From the NCBI RefSeq assembly GCF_001634365.1, contig NZ_CP014579.1, positions 3,100,001 to 3,164,000 on the forward strand: a DNA stretch of 64,000 nt, given 5' to 3'. Below are positions 1 through 9,768 of the stretch, in pieces. Under the pieces are notes generated by a model. The model was not told where the DNA came from and ran no database searches. It saw only the letters and a program-made list of their open reading frames with translations. The DNA is from Paraburkholderia phytofirmans OLGA172. GTDB taxonomy: Bacteria > Pseudomonadota > Gammaproteobacteria > Burkholderiales > Burkholderiaceae. The position numbers and the translations under genes were made by a program. Each line of letters starts with the position of its first letter. The first letter of the stretch is position 1.

Positions 1-9
1 GTAGCAGGC

Positions 10-732
10 ATGGCAGCTGCACAATACTTTAGTACTGCCGCAGCGCAGGACTTCGCTCAGCCTTTGACCGGGCGGACATCGACGACGGCAGAACATGTCG
101 TCGGTTCATGTCGGTTCAGCATCGCGAACATGTTCGATGGGCATTTCGAAGCTTTCGACGGGAGTTCTCCTGTACAAGGCGGATATCTGCTCCCAATGAC
201 CGGACCAAAAGCCTTTCTAACAGACGGGTTCGGCATATTCTGTGTAGACGCCAGCGAGGAACGAATTACTAGCGCCCTGAACGCAAGATATGTAGCAGGC
301 AAATGGCTGAGGCACGGACCGGTCAACGGCCCCGAATTCATTCAATTCGAGAAGCAGGCGAATGCTCGAACGGTCCCAATGAAGGGAGCAAACTGGACTG
401 GGATGGCATACACCGACGATGACACAACCGGTGACGAGCGGCAACGGACTCGCGTTTTCCACTTCTGCCTGATCCACAAATCCCGCGCGTTGTGTGGGAA
501 CACTCCGGTTACATGGTTGGCGGATCGCAAGACTCGCAGCGATCTTGATCGGATCAAGGCGATCCTGGAGCCTGTCGAGTTTGTCGACACCCCGACACCG
601 GTTGATGCCAATGCTATTTCTGGCGTAACAACTTTCTTCGACAGACAAAACAATCGAGATGATGAAAATAGAACACCGAGAATACCGATTCAGCATCAGA
701 TATTTCATGAGTCAACTTTTGGTCGGAGCTAA
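10..732 (+). CDS. Hypothetical protein preceding a PAAR gene
   Basis: The reading frame gives 240 aa, is open to the left edge of the window, and could begin earlier, so the N-terminus is uncertain. I recognise no catalytic motif. The C-terminal half (FCLIHKSRALCGNTPV around residue 155, then a stretch ending LEPVEFVD) resembles the general look of periplasmic immunity-type proteins found beside T6SS effectors, but this is only an impression. The stop codon lies two bases before the PAAR start, so the two genes are almost certainly co-transcribed with the downstream tssM-tssF genes. It could be an effector-immunity protein or an accessory structural protein. Confidence 0.6.
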   Translation: MAAAQYFSTAAAQDFAQPLTGRTSTTAEHVVGSCRFSIANMFDGHFEAFDGSSPVQGGYLLPMTGPKAFLTDGFGIFCVDASEERITSALNARYVAGKWLRHGPVNGPEFIQFEKQANARTVPMKGANWTGMAYTDDDTTGDERQRTRVFHFCLIHKSRALCGNTPVTWLADRKTRSDLDRIKAILEPVEFVDTPTPVDANAISGVTTFFDRQNNRDDENRTPRIPIQHQIFHESTFGRS

Positions 733-734
733 GC

Positions 735-995
735 ATGCGATCTCCCATCCGCAAAGGCGACAAACTTGAAAATGGCGGCGAGGTGACAACAGCCTCGTCA
801 GAAATGATGTTTATGGACCGGCTCCTCGCGTGCCAAGGTGACGAGGCGCTCTGTACCCTACATGGAAAGACGACGATTGCCGAGGGCAACGCGTCGTTTC
901 CCGGCAAGAGCGGCAAGCCGGTCGCGATGCACTACCACCGCTGCGCGTGTGGCTGCCGGCTGCTGTCATCGCTGCAAAACGTGAATATCGCTTGA
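735..995 (+). CDS. Short PAAR-domain protein (T6SS spike tip)
   Basis: This 86-aa protein consists of little more than one PAAR domain: IRKGDKLENGGEV near the N-terminus, HGKTTIAEGN in the middle and a C-terminal HYHRCACGCRLLSSL segment. PAAR proteins cap the VgrG spike of the type VI secretion system and usually bind a zinc ion through His and Cys residues, which are present in the final segment. No C-terminal toxin extension is present, so it should act as a tip or adaptor and not as an evolved effector. It begins 2 nt after the preceding gene and ends 2 nt before the next ATG, consistent with one operon. Confidence 0.8.
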   Translation: MRSPIRKGDKLENGGEVTTASSEMMFMDRLLACQGDEALCTLHGKTTIAEGNASFPGKSGKPVAMHYHRCACGCRLLSSLQNVNIA

Positions 996-997
996 CG

Positions 998-2344
998 ATG
1001 CCGGTCGATCTGTCGCCAGCGGGCCTGCCACGTGCCTACCCGACGAACAAACCGCGCCTCGTACCGTGGCTCATTGGCTGGGTGCTGTGCTGGGCGATTG
1101 GCGCTGCCGTCGCGCTGCTCCTGTGGCCGGTGAGCACGCCCGCGCGCGGCGCGTGGTTCTTGTTCTGCGTGGTAGGCCTACCCAACGGCCTGTTCTTTCT
1201 CGTGCTAGGTATTTCCCGCGCCGGATACGAAGCACTCTGGTTCCGCGCACATTACTGGAACATGCATCGCTGCAAATGGCTCAATAGCCGTGTGCGATAT
1301 GCGCAGCAACCGCTCCAGATACTCGGTGTGGGGTATTGCCTGCCGCTTGATGATAAGGGTCTTTCGGAGGCGCTCGCCGCGACGACGACGTTAATGAAAG
1401 CGCAAGCGCCGCGCAACGGCCTCGGAAAGATTGTGCATAGCCGGTTTGCCGATGCTGATTCGCTGTTCGCGGAGCCGGCCGACACTGCGCCGCTGTCGGT
1501 GGATAAAGAGGCCATGACAGACGCTACCGGACAGGACCCAATAGAGACGCCAGTCCTCACTCGCGAAGCGGTTCCGCCCATCGTGCGCATGCTTGTCCAG
1601 ACCCTCGATACGCTCGCTCCAAGCCTCCATACCTTGTCGCAGTACGGCGCGATATATGCACCTGCCGTCCGCGTGCTCGCATCCGCGAAGTCAGCCGACA
1701 TTCGCGTGCATCAAGTCCGTCACGCGCTGCAGATCGCCGACTTGCCAGCCTTCGAATGTATGCCAATACGGGCCAGCGATGGCCTGCTCGTGGCCGACGC
1801 CTGGCTCGACGCAGCCGAGAAACGCCCACTGCTGGTGATAGCTGCGGAATGGCACGACGCGCAGCCCTCCGTCGGCAGCACCGAGGGCGCGATCGCTGTA
1901 CTGCTCAGCCCCGGCATCTTCGTATTGCCCGAGCCGGTCAAGGTCATGGCAACCCTGCACCGGCCTGTCGCGGGCGAACTGGATACGCTCACCGATCTAC
2001 TCGCGAACGCTGTGCTGTGGGGCAATGCCGAAGCCCCCACCGTCAATCCCGCGTGGATCAGCGGCTTGGAAGACTCGCATGAAACAGCCTTGCTGGCCGC
2101 GCTCGGCAAGGCAAAGCTGACGGGTGTCACCAAGCTGGAAACACAGCGCCGCCCCGACGGCCTCATCGGCCACGCAGGCGCGGCAGGCGGCTGGCTGTCG
2201 ATTGCCGCCGCCGTCGAATCGGCAACGGCTGGCCCGCACCTGATCCTTCACAGCCCTAAGCACACGCAAACCGCGCAGGCCGCGATCCTTTACGTGAACC
2301 CCGCAACGAACTCCGCTTCGCCGCATGACGAATCCAACGAATAA
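998..2344 (+). CDS. Two-TM hypothetical protein of a T6SS block
   Basis: The protein has 448 aa when started at the ATG two bases after the PAAR stop; an in-frame ATG at 947 would overlap the PAAR gene and is less likely. Two hydrophobic segments (about residues 23-43 and 51-70) are followed by a long soluble region without a motif that I recognise. It overlaps the tssM start by 20 nt, which indicates translational coupling. Proteins of this type, sitting directly before tssM in Burkholderia T6SS clusters, are usually annotated only as T6SS-associated. A role as a TssM partner in the inner membrane is an inference from position. Confidence 0.8.
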   Translation: MPVDLSPAGLPRAYPTNKPRLVPWLIGWVLCWAIGAAVALLLWPVSTPARGAWFLFCVVGLPNGLFFLVLGISRAGYEALWFRAHYWNMHRCKWLNSRVRYAQQPLQILGVGYCLPLDDKGLSEALAATTTLMKAQAPRNGLGKIVHSRFADADSLFAEPADTAPLSVDKEAMTDATGQDPIETPVLTREAVPPIVRMLVQTLDTLAPSLHTLSQYGAIYAPAVRVLASAKSADIRVHQVRHALQIADLPAFECMPIRASDGLLVADAWLDAAEKRPLLVIAAEWHDAQPSVGSTEGAIAVLLSPGIFVLPEPVKVMATLHRPVAGELDTLTDLLANAVLWGNAEAPTVNPAWISGLEDSHETALLAALGKAKLTGVTKLETQRRPDGLIGHAGAAGGWLSIAAAVESATAGPHLILHSPKHTQTAQAAILYVNPATNSASPHDESNE

Positions 2345-5300
2345 CATCAAGACACTTGCATTGGGCGACGAGCCCGCCGGCGCACCGGGCAGCCTGGCCA
2401 TCTGGGGGCTGATCCTGCTCGCCGTCGTGCTTGCCGTGCTTGCGCTTGGGCTGGTCTGGCTCAAGGGCGATCTGCTCGATTTCACAACGCTTGACGCCAG
2501 GAAAACCGCATCGCTCTGGATCCTTACTGTACTCGTTGTGGTCGTGATCCTGCATCTGGTCGCGCTGGGACTAGGCGCGTACAGCATGGTGAGCCGACTG
2601 TTTCTCCGGGAGACCGGGAATCGGTCAAACGCCGTCGAGCCGATCCCTGCACTGAAGCGCGACGCACGTCTGCAATACCTGTCCGAGGAACTGCGCACCT
2701 CGCATGGCTGGTTCTGGCGTTACCGGATGCCGTGGCTGCTGGTGAGCGGCGCCGACACATTGATCGAGACGGTCGCGCCCGGCCTGAAACAGGCTGGCGT
2801 GATGCATATCGCCGATGCGTTCCTCGTGCATGCGGCCCCCGACGGCATCGAGGCCGCGCTGTGGCGCAAACAGGTCCGGCAGTTACGACGCAGGCGTCCA
2901 GTAGATGGCGTGGTCCAGGTCGAACAGGTCGATGACACCATCCGGCCAGACGCCGAACTGCCGCGCGCGCTCGCAGGGATCGCGACGGATCTTGGCTGGG
3001 CCGCGCCCATCACACTCCTGCATGCCGTGCCGGCGACCGGAAAGCAGCCCGAGAAATTCCAGGCCATCGGCGCATTGACATCGGGCTCGCTCCGGCGCGC
3101 AGATAAAGCTTCGCCCCACGAACTAAAAGACAAACTCACCGCGCTCGAACAGCAGACGGGAACGATCGGCGTGCGCCTGTGCGGCAAGTCAAGGCGCACG
3201 CCGTACCTTGCGGAGGTATCGGAGTACATCGGTGACCAACACGAGCGCATTATGACGGGCTGGGACGCACTGATCGCCTCGAAATGGCTCCGCGCCCCGT
3301 TCGCAGGCGTGATGTTCGCGCCAGTATTCAAGGTGATCCAGCCGATTGCGACACCGGTCGTCACGCCCGCCGTAGCTGCCTCGACCCAGGCCACTTCGAC
3401 CGGCACGACCGCCCTCAACGGCATGACGCTGCGCGCACAGCCGGCCTCGCTACTGCCCACCTGGCAGGAGATCGCCCGCGACGTGCGCCGCCTGAGCGGC
3501 AAACGCGTCGGCTTCTACTGGCCCAACGCATTAGCCGCACTTATCATGGCACTGGCAATCGGCTGGTGCGTGGCGATGACGATCTCGGCTATCGGCAACC
3601 GGCATCTGATCCACGACGCACAGGCGGCGTCCAGCGCAGCGCTCGCAGCCGCACCCGGCACACCGGCAGCGCTGCGGGCGCAACTCGCGCTGCAACATCA
3701 GATCGACATGTTCGAGTATCGCCAGCAGCACGGTGCACCGTGGTACCTGCGCGCAGGCCTGAACCGCAACGACGACATCCTCGATGCGCTGTGGCAGCCG
3801 TACCGGACAGTTGCCACCCGCAACCTGCAGCGCCCGGTCGCACAGTCACTTAAAGCATCCCTAACTAATCTCGCTGAAGTGCGCGCCGATGCGCTGCAGA
3901 GCCACGACGCGCAGCGTCATGGCTATAACGTGCTCAAGGCGTACCTGATGCTGGCCGAACCGCGTCGCACAGACCCGGCATTCCTGACAAACCAGATCGC
4001 CAGCACATGGTCTGCACCCGCCGCCATGTCGACCGGAGAGTGGCTCGACACGTCGCAGCGACTCGCCAGCTTCTACGCCGACCACCTGAAGGCGCATCCG
4101 GAATGGCGCATCGATGCGTCGTCCCCGATCGTGACCGCCGCGCGCAATACGCTCGCGAATCAGATCGGTCTCGCGAACGCTGACGACACGGTTTATCAGC
4201 ACATCCTCGACGATGCGAAGGGCAAGTACACGGACGCATCGCTCACCACGCTGCTAAACGGCACGGACGCACGCGGGCTCTTCGCGACTACGCGGACCGT
4301 GCCAGGCATCTACACCCGCGCGGCGTGGGACGGCGTGATCGCCGAGGCCATCGGGAAGGCCGCGAGCGAACGGCATGTGCATGGCGACTGGGTGCTGTCC
4401 AACGCCCCAAAGGAAGTCATCCAGGAGGATAGCGGCCCGGCGCAATCCGCACGCGCGTCCAGCGCGCAAGGTGCCATGACGACATCGCCTGCGGCTGCGG
4501 ACGCGGACGCGGACGCGTTTGCAGTCGACAACAAGCGCTCGATCGACGATCTCAAGGCGCGCTTAACCGCCCGCTACTTTGCCGAATACACCGCCGCATG
4601 GCAGGGCATGCTCAACAGCGTCCAGTGGCAACCCGCGGCAAATCTGAACGGGGCGATCGACCAACTCACGCGCCTCGCGGACGCGCAAACCTCGCCACTG
4701 ATCGCGCTCATGAAGTCCGTGCAATACCAGGCGCAGGCGGGCCGCGAGTCACAGGCCCTGACCGATACGCTGGTACGCAAGGCCCAGAGCCTGATCCCCC
4801 AAGGGGACTTCCTGCGGGGCGTTGGCAGCGAAGACAAAACCCGGCAGCCTGCAATCAACCCGCTCGACAAGCCATTCGGTCCGCTGCTTGCCCTGATGGG
4901 CGACACCGGCAGGGGCGCTGGCAACAATGAGAATGCGGCGAACGCCCCGGCGGTACTCAACGGCGTGAGCCTCGCGCATTTCCTGACAGTCGCGACCACG
5001 ATGCGCCTGAAGCTCCAGCAAATCGCGGCCAGTCCCGATGCACAGGCGATGGCCGGCTCGCTCGCACAGGCCGTGTTTCAGGGCAAGCTCTCGGAACTCG
5101 CACAGGCACGCGACGACGCGGCGCTCACGGCCGCAAGCCTCGGCACCGCGTGGGCGGGCTTCGGCGACGCACTGTTCGCTCGCCCTCTCGATACCGGGTG
5201 GCAGACGATCCTGCAACCCGCGGCGGCAAGCCTGAACGAAGCATGGCGCGCGAGCGTCGCCACACCGTTCGGGAGCGCATTCAACGGCCGCTATCCGTTT

Positions 5301-6008
5301 TTCGATACGAATGCCGACGCTTCCTTTGCGGAACTGGGGCGCTACGTGCGTCCGGACACCGGCCTGATCGCCCGCTTTATCACGACGCAGCTTGCCGGTG
5401 TCCTCAAGGCACAGGGCGATCAATGGGTGCCGAATGGCCTGGCGCCGCAAGCGCTGCAGTTCGACCCGAAGTTCCTCACGGCCATCCGGCAACTGTCAAC
5501 GCTTGGCACGCAGTTGTATTCGCAAGGCGACGCAGCCTATCGATTCGAGATCATGGCACTGCCGTCGGTTAACGTGACGCGCACGGAACTCTCCGTCGAC
5601 GGCAAGCCGCTCGCCTACTTCAACCAGCAGGAATCGTGGACGGCGCTTACGTGGCCCGGCAACGGCCTGAACGGGCGGGCGGCCCTGATGTGGCAGATGG
5701 TCAACGCCGGCCTGCAGCAGGCGTTCGACGCAACAGGCGACTGGGCTTTCCTGCGACTGCTGTCGATGGCCGAGATCAAGCCGCTCGACAGCACCCGATA
5801 CGAGCTGACGTGGAACCAGCCGGATGCCGCGCCGTTGCGCTACGTGCTGCGCACGCAGGTTGGCGCCGGGCCTCTCGATCTGCTCAAGCTGCGCGGCTTC
5901 AGGATGCCCGAGCGGATTTTTTTCACGCAGGGATTTCCTTCGGGCGTTGCCGGCAAGGCAGGATCGGTGCCGGCACTTCCTCCCTTGCCGCCGGAGATGA
6001 TGCAATGA
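2325..6008 (+). CDS. tssM: Type VI secretion membrane subunit TssM (IcmF family)
   Basis: The protein has 1227 aa, within the usual size for TssM/IcmF, the inner-membrane scaffold that spans to the periplasm and joins TssJ and TssL in the membrane complex. Two TM helices lie near residues 22-47 and 63-88 and a third near 405-425, followed by a long periplasmic part, which is the TssM topology. In many TssM proteins the cytoplasmic loop after TM2 has a P-loop (GxxxxGKT). Here the corresponding stretch reads PWLLVSGADTLIETV, with no GK[ST], so nucleotide binding is probably lost. It is coupled to the next gene by an ATGA overlap. Confidence 0.88.
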   Translation: MTNPTNNIKTLALGDEPAGAPGSLAIWGLILLAVVLAVLALGLVWLKGDLLDFTTLDARKTASLWILTVLVVVVILHLVALGLGAYSMVSRLFLRETGNRSNAVEPIPALKRDARLQYLSEELRTSHGWFWRYRMPWLLVSGADTLIETVAPGLKQAGVMHIADAFLVHAAPDGIEAALWRKQVRQLRRRRPVDGVVQVEQVDDTIRPDAELPRALAGIATDLGWAAPITLLHAVPATGKQPEKFQAIGALTSGSLRRADKASPHELKDKLTALEQQTGTIGVRLCGKSRRTPYLAEVSEYIGDQHERIMTGWDALIASKWLRAPFAGVMFAPVFKVIQPIATPVVTPAVAASTQATSTGTTALNGMTLRAQPASLLPTWQEIARDVRRLSGKRVGFYWPNALAALIMALAIGWCVAMTISAIGNRHLIHDAQAASSAALAAAPGTPAALRAQLALQHQIDMFEYRQQHGAPWYLRAGLNRNDDILDALWQPYRTVATRNLQRPVAQSLKASLTNLAEVRADALQSHDAQRHGYNVLKAYLMLAEPRRTDPAFLTNQIASTWSAPAAMSTGEWLDTSQRLASFYADHLKAHPEWRIDASSPIVTAARNTLANQIGLANADDTVYQHILDDAKGKYTDASLTTLLNGTDARGLFATTRTVPGIYTRAAWDGVIAEAIGKAASERHVHGDWVLSNAPKEVIQEDSGPAQSARASSAQGAMTTSPAAADADADAFAVDNKRSIDDLKARLTARYFAEYTAAWQGMLNSVQWQPAANLNGAIDQLTRLADAQTSPLIALMKSVQYQAQAGRESQALTDTLVRKAQSLIPQGDFLRGVGSEDKTRQPAINPLDKPFGPLLALMGDTGRGAGNNENAANAPAVLNGVSLAHFLTVATTMRLKLQQIAASPDAQAMAGSLAQAVFQGKLSELAQARDDAALTAASLGTAWAGFGDALFARPLDTGWQTILQPAAASLNEAWRASVATPFGSAFNGRYPFFDTNADASFAELGRYVRPDTGLIARFITTQLAGVLKAQGDQWVPNGLAPQALQFDPKFLTAIRQLSTLGTQLYSQGDAAYRFEIMALPSVNVTRTELSVDGKPLAYFNQQESWTALTWPGNGLNGRAALMWQMVNAGLQQAFDATGDWAFLRLLSMAEIKPLDSTRYELTWNQPDAAPLRYVLRTQVGAGPLDLLKLRGFRMPERIFFTQGFPSGVAGKAGSVPALPPLPPEMMQ

Positions 6009-7807
6009 GTGACGAAGACAATCCGCATCTGAAATATTACGAAGCGGAGATGCGCTATCTTCGCGACGCGAGCAAGGCGTTCGCTGCCGCGCACCCCGAT
6101 GCCGCGCTCAGGCTAGGCCTGACGGGCCTGGGTCCGCGGGAAGACAGCACGGAGCAGCTATATCAGGGCTTTGCGTTCCTGATGGCGCGGCTGCGCATGA
6201 AGCTCGACGACGCGCTACCTGAAATCACCGACCCGCTGATCGACCATCTGTGGCCGCATGCCGGCCGCACGATTCCGTCGCTGGCGATTCTCGAATGCGT
6301 GCCGCGTTCGGGCGAAGCGCGCGTGCTCGGTACGCTGCCTCCGGGCGTTCAAGTGCGCTCAAGTCCAGTCGGCCCCGAGGGCACGGTATGCGCGTACCGC
6401 ACCACCCAGCCGGTTCGCCTGCAGCCGCTCAAGCTGCGCGAGGCTGGCCCGGCGGTGCGTGCCGACGGCCGCACGGTGATCCGTATCGCGTTTGATCTGC
6501 TGAATTTCGATCAGCGCTCACTCGATGACCTGGCGCGCATCCGCCTGTACCTGCACGGCGACCAGCCCACTGCCTCCGCGTTATATGCGGCGTTCACGCG
6601 CCAGGTGGATACGATCGGCGTGCGTCTGCCGACCCTCCATGACGGGCGCCTGCAGCCACAGCCTCACATGACGGTCGAGGCGGCCGGCTTCGGCCCCGGG
6701 ACGCGGCTCTGGCCGTCCGACCACGAGCGGCGCAACCGGGAATTGGATCGCGAGCAGACGATGCTCGAGTACTTCACGTTCCCCGAGAAATTCCGTTTTG
6801 TGGACCTGTGCGGATTCAATGCGGTGAGCGTGCCTCCCGGCGAAACACGTATCGAATTCGAGATCGTACTGAATGAGCGGCTCGCTGGCGATGTCACGTT
6901 CAGCGCCCACCATATCCGGCTCTTCTGCACACCTGTCATCAACCTGTTCGAAACCGATGCGCAGCCACTGCAACCTGACGCGCACGAGCGCGACTACCTG
7001 GTACGCGCACCGGCCGCCGACGGCGCTCACATCGAGGCCTACGACGTATTGTCGGTATCGGCCACCGACCCGGACAGTGTGGAGGAGCGCGCCTACCGGC
7101 CTTTCAAGACCTTCCAGCATCGCGGCGGCATGCTGCGCCACGAGGCATCCGAGCGGTATTTCCATACGTCCCTGGGCTTTGGCGTGACGGGTCGCCGAGA
7201 GATGTGGATCACGCTGGGCGGCCATGCATGGGACGAATCCGGGGACGAACCCGGCAGCCTGCCCGATACCCACGTGAAGGTGCGCGTGCTGGCGAACAAC
7301 GGCTCGCTGCCGCGCATGGCGCTGCGCGAGTCGACCATCAGCACGCTCGCCTCGAACGCCGGTGGCGTAGGCAGCGTGCGCAACCTGACGCAACCCACGC
7401 TGCCGCTCTACCCGCCGCGGGACAGGCAGTACCGGTGGCAGGTCATTTCGCATTTCTCCAGCCGCGAGTTCGACGTGCTGGACAAGGACGTGCTGCGCGG
7501 TGTGCTCGCGCTGTACGACTGGGCCGGGCGCGACGACAACGCGAAGCGCATCGCGGCGATCCAGCGCGTATGGATCGAGCAGCGGAGCGTCATCCGGAAA
7601 GGGGGCATGCTGCGGGAGTTCGCCATTCACGTGGAGATCGATCCAGCGGGCTTCGCCGGCTCAGGCGACGTGGTGCTCTTTGGCGATGTACTGAGTCACT
7701 TCGTGGGGCGCTACGCCAGCTATCACTATTCGGTACGGCTCGTGCTGGTTGTGAACGGCAAGGAGACAGCGTATCCCGCCACCGAGTTCACAGGATCGGG
7801 GATGTGA
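6005..7807 (+). CDS. tssF: Type VI secretion baseplate subunit TssF
   Basis: The start is the ATG inside the ATGA overlap with tssM and gives 600 aa, the normal TssF (ImpG/VasA) length. The N-terminus (HLKYYEAEMRYLRDASKAFAA, shown here in part) and the DPLIDHLWPH region near residue 80 are typical of the family. TssF forms the T6SS baseplate wedge together with TssG, TssE and TssK. No tssG or tssE follows: the next gene is a beta-lactamase on the other strand. The rest of the system must lie upstream of the window or elsewhere, or this block is an accessory or relic set. Confidence 0.88.
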   Translation: MSDEDNPHLKYYEAEMRYLRDASKAFAAAHPDAALRLGLTGLGPREDSTEQLYQGFAFLMARLRMKLDDALPEITDPLIDHLWPHAGRTIPSLAILECVPRSGEARVLGTLPPGVQVRSSPVGPEGTVCAYRTTQPVRLQPLKLREAGPAVRADGRTVIRIAFDLLNFDQRSLDDLARIRLYLHGDQPTASALYAAFTRQVDTIGVRLPTLHDGRLQPQPHMTVEAAGFGPGTRLWPSDHERRNRELDREQTMLEYFTFPEKFRFVDLCGFNAVSVPPGETRIEFEIVLNERLAGDVTFSAHHIRLFCTPVINLFETDAQPLQPDAHERDYLVRAPAADGAHIEAYDVLSVSATDPDSVEERAYRPFKTFQHRGGMLRHEASERYFHTSLGFGVTGRREMWITLGGHAWDESGDEPGSLPDTHVKVRVLANNGSLPRMALRESTISTLASNAGGVGSVRNLTQPTLPLYPPRDRQYRWQVISHFSSREFDVLDKDVLRGVLALYDWAGRDDNAKRIAAIQRVWIEQRSVIRKGGMLREFAIHVEIDPAGFAGSGDVVLFGDVLSHFVGRYASYHYSVRLVLVVNGKETAYPATEFTGSGM

Positions 7808-7838
7808 CGGGAACGAAATATGTGGCGTTGCGATTGAT

Positions 7839-8774
7839 TCAAAGGAGACCGGCCACCAACGCGCCAACACTCGCACTCGCCGCATTGCAGCGCGCCGCAT
7901 CGCCGCTCGTTTCGGTAAGGTAGACCGTCACGAGAATCGGCCCGCGTCCCGGCGGCCAAAGGATCGCGACGTCGTTTGCCGTGCCGTGATCGCCCGTGCC
8001 GGTTTTATCGCCGACGCCCCAATCCTTCGGCAGCTTCGCGCGAATCCGTTCGCCGCCGGTCTGATTGGCGGCAAGCCAGGCCAACAGTTGCGCACGTGAC
8101 GACGAGGACAAGCGCTCGCCCAGCAGCAACTCGCGCAGATTGCCGAGCATTGCGTTGGGCGTGGTGGTGTCGCGCGAATCGCCGGGTGTCGCTTCGTTCA
8201 GCGTCGGCTCGTTACGGTCCAGACGCGTGATGCCATCGCCGATACTGCGCGCGAACGCGGTCAAAGCGGAGGGACCGCCAAAGCTCGCCAGCAACAGATT
8301 GGCCGCGGTGTTGTCGCTGAGCGTCATGGCCGCCTTGCACAAGTCGGCGACGCTCATCCCCGCGTCGCCGGTGCGTTCGCGGGTGTGCTGGCTGGTGGCC
8401 GGCGAGTACGGCACAAGATCGCTTTTCGAAAACACGATGCGCCGTTCCAGGTCCTCTTGTCCGTGATCCACGCGAGTCAGCACAAAACCCGCTGCCAGTA
8501 GTTTGAACGTGCTGCACATCGGAAAACGCTCGTCCGTCCGCAAACCGGCATGCAATCCGGAGGTCGTGTCGACGATCGAAACGCCGAGCCGTCCGCCGCT
8601 TTCCACTTCGATCTGCGCGAGCCGCTGACGGATGGCGTCCGCTTTGGCCACGCCGCCCCCTTGCTTTGTGGTGCCCATTTTCAACACTTTCCCGAACGCG
8701 CCGCCACTCCCAACCGCAACGCCAGCTATCGAAACGCCGAACATCGCGCCCGCGAATTTCCGTCTTGTGATCAT
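7839..8774 (-). CDS. Class A beta-lactamase, Pen-like, Tat-exported
   Basis: The protein has 311 aa and all class A serine beta-lactamase motifs: STFK at residues 88-91 (the nucleophile), SDN at 153-155, ExxLN at 189-193 (omega loop with the general base) and KTG at 257-259. A cysteine just before the catalytic serine (CSTFK) is shared with Burkholderia Pen enzymes. The N-terminus MITRRKFAGAMFG is a twin-arginine (Tat) signal, as expected for periplasmic export of Pen enzymes. Hydrolysis of penicillins and some cephalosporins is expected; the exact spectrum cannot be read from sequence. No LysR regulator gene (PenR type) is adjacent. It stands alone between the T6SS block and the secretion locus. 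Confidence 0.93.
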   Translation of the reverse strand: MITRRKFAGAMFGVSIAGVAVGSGGAFGKVLKMGTTKQGGGVAKADAIRQRLAQIEVESGGRLGVSIVDTTSGLHAGLRTDERFPMCSTFKLLAAGFVLTRVDHGQEDLERRIVFSKSDLVPYSPATSQHTRERTGDAGMSVADLCKAAMTLSDNTAANLLLASFGGPSALTAFARSIGDGITRLDRNEPTLNEATPGDSRDTTTPNAMLGNLRELLLGERLSSSSRAQLLAWLAANQTGGERIRAKLPKDWGVGDKTGTGDHGTANDVAILWPPGRGPILVTVYLTETSGDAARCNAASASVGALVAGLL

Positions 8775-8935
8775 CCCTGCTCCTTATGTGAAGCTGCAAC
8801 TATCGGGCTTCCGGCGCCCGCTGGCAAACGATGATAAGTTAGTCGCGTTCAATTCGAGCGCGGCGCGCGTGAAGCTCAGATATCGCTATCCGCCCCCACG
8901 GATCTCGCCAACGAAGCGGCCTCGTCCACACCAAG

Positions 8936-9190
8936 CTAGCAAACTGCCGCACGGCAATGGCCGTTCATGGCGGGCCGCTCGGCTTGCGGCGGGAACACGT
9001 TCCACGAGCCGTCGTCATGACGGAAGAAGAAGATCGACAGCAGGCCGCCTGGCCGAAGTGCTTCCACGCAGACGTAGCGCCGATGCTGCGACGCGCTGTG
9101 GCAAAACCGCACGACGCGAGCGGGCATGGACGGTGTCGGCGCGAGCCATTTATCGACGGCCCAGTGCAAGGTCTTTTCTGCGGTAACCAT
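8936..9190 (-). CDS. Small hypothetical protein downstream of LRAT gene
   Basis: The 84-aa product is not recognised. A strong ribosome binding site (AAGGAG, 6 nt before the ATG) supports the start. The sequence has several His, Cys and aromatic residues (FCHSASQHRRYVCVEAL, then FFFRHDDGSWNVFPP) and no signal peptide or TM helix. It lies 56 nt downstream of the LRAT-fold gene on the same strand and is probably co-transcribed with it from the sigma-54-like promoter at 9769-9784. Confidence 0.6.
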   Translation of the reverse strand: MVTAEKTLHWAVDKWLAPTPSMPARVVRFCHSASQHRRYVCVEALRPGGLLSIFFFRHDDGSWNVFPPQAERPAMNGHCRAAVC

Positions 9191-9202
9191 GATGCGCTCC
9201 TT

Positions 9203-9240
9203 GAATTCCTGAATTCCTCAACTCGTTCCCGCTCGTTCCC
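9203..9240. repeat. Two short tandem duplications between LRAT gene and its neighbour
   Basis: Two adjacent direct duplications are visible: GAATTCCT repeated twice, then CTCGTTCCCG repeated twice. They lie in the 56-nt spacer between two co-directional genes. No function can be assigned. Confidence 0.6.
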
Positions 9241-9246
9241 GCCGGC

Positions 9247-9726
9247 TTACGCGAGCTGGGCGGCAACGTGGCCATTCTTCGCGGCGCTTTCGACAAACGC
9301 CTTCACCAGACACACCAGCGCGTGCATGCCGGCGCGGGGATGCCTTAAGCAGCAATGCACCTGTTCGCTGCGGCTCTCGCCAAGCAGGCACCACGAACAG
9401 AAGTGCTCGCAGTTATTCGTCAGCAGGCGGTAATGGTTTTCGCCGAGACGGGAGCGCGCGCGGCGCACGGCTTCATCGCCGACGTAGCGGGCGCTCGGCG
9501 TCGGGCGGATCGTCAATGGATGACCAGCGGCGAAGCGAGTTAATTCCACCTCTTCCACCGGACCGCGGTGCGCCGAACTCGCGAAGCCCGCGTAATGAAC
9601 CACGCGGCCATTGCCGACGTAAATGCCGTGATGTTCGTAGCCGCTCCGTTGCGTGACGAGATGCGCGCCGATCGGCAGGTCGATGCTCGACGCTTCGCTG
9701 CTCGTCGGAAGAGGGTTCGTGTTCAT
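9247..9726 (-). CDS. LRAT-fold (NlpC/P60-like) protein
   Basis: Started at the ATG at 9726 the protein has 159 aa; the frame is open further upstream but that part reads through a promoter. It carries the lecithin-retinol acyltransferase (LRAT) signature: YEHHGIYVG at residues 30-38, VVHYAG at 42-47, and NNCEHF with the catalytic Cys at 106. This is the circularly permuted NlpC/P60 papain-like fold, with His33, His44 and Cys106 as probable catalytic residues. Bacterial relatives act as acyltransferases, lipases or thiol hydrolases on lipids or peptides. Its sigma-54-like promoter and its position opposite a double-glycine peptide gene tie it to the secretion locus. It has no obvious signal peptide, so it is probably cytoplasmic or peripheral. 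Confidence 0.8.
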   Translation of the reverse strand: MNTNPLPTSSEASSIDLPIGAHLVTQRSGYEHHGIYVGNGRVVHYAGFASSAHRGPVEEVELTRFAAGHPLTIRPTPSARYVGDEAVRRARSRLGENHYRLLTNNCEHFCSWCLLGESRSEQVHCCLRHPRAGMHALVCLVKAFVESAAKNGHVAAQLA

Positions 9727-9768
9727 GGCTGGCCTCGCTTCAATATCCAACACTGTTGCGAGATCATT

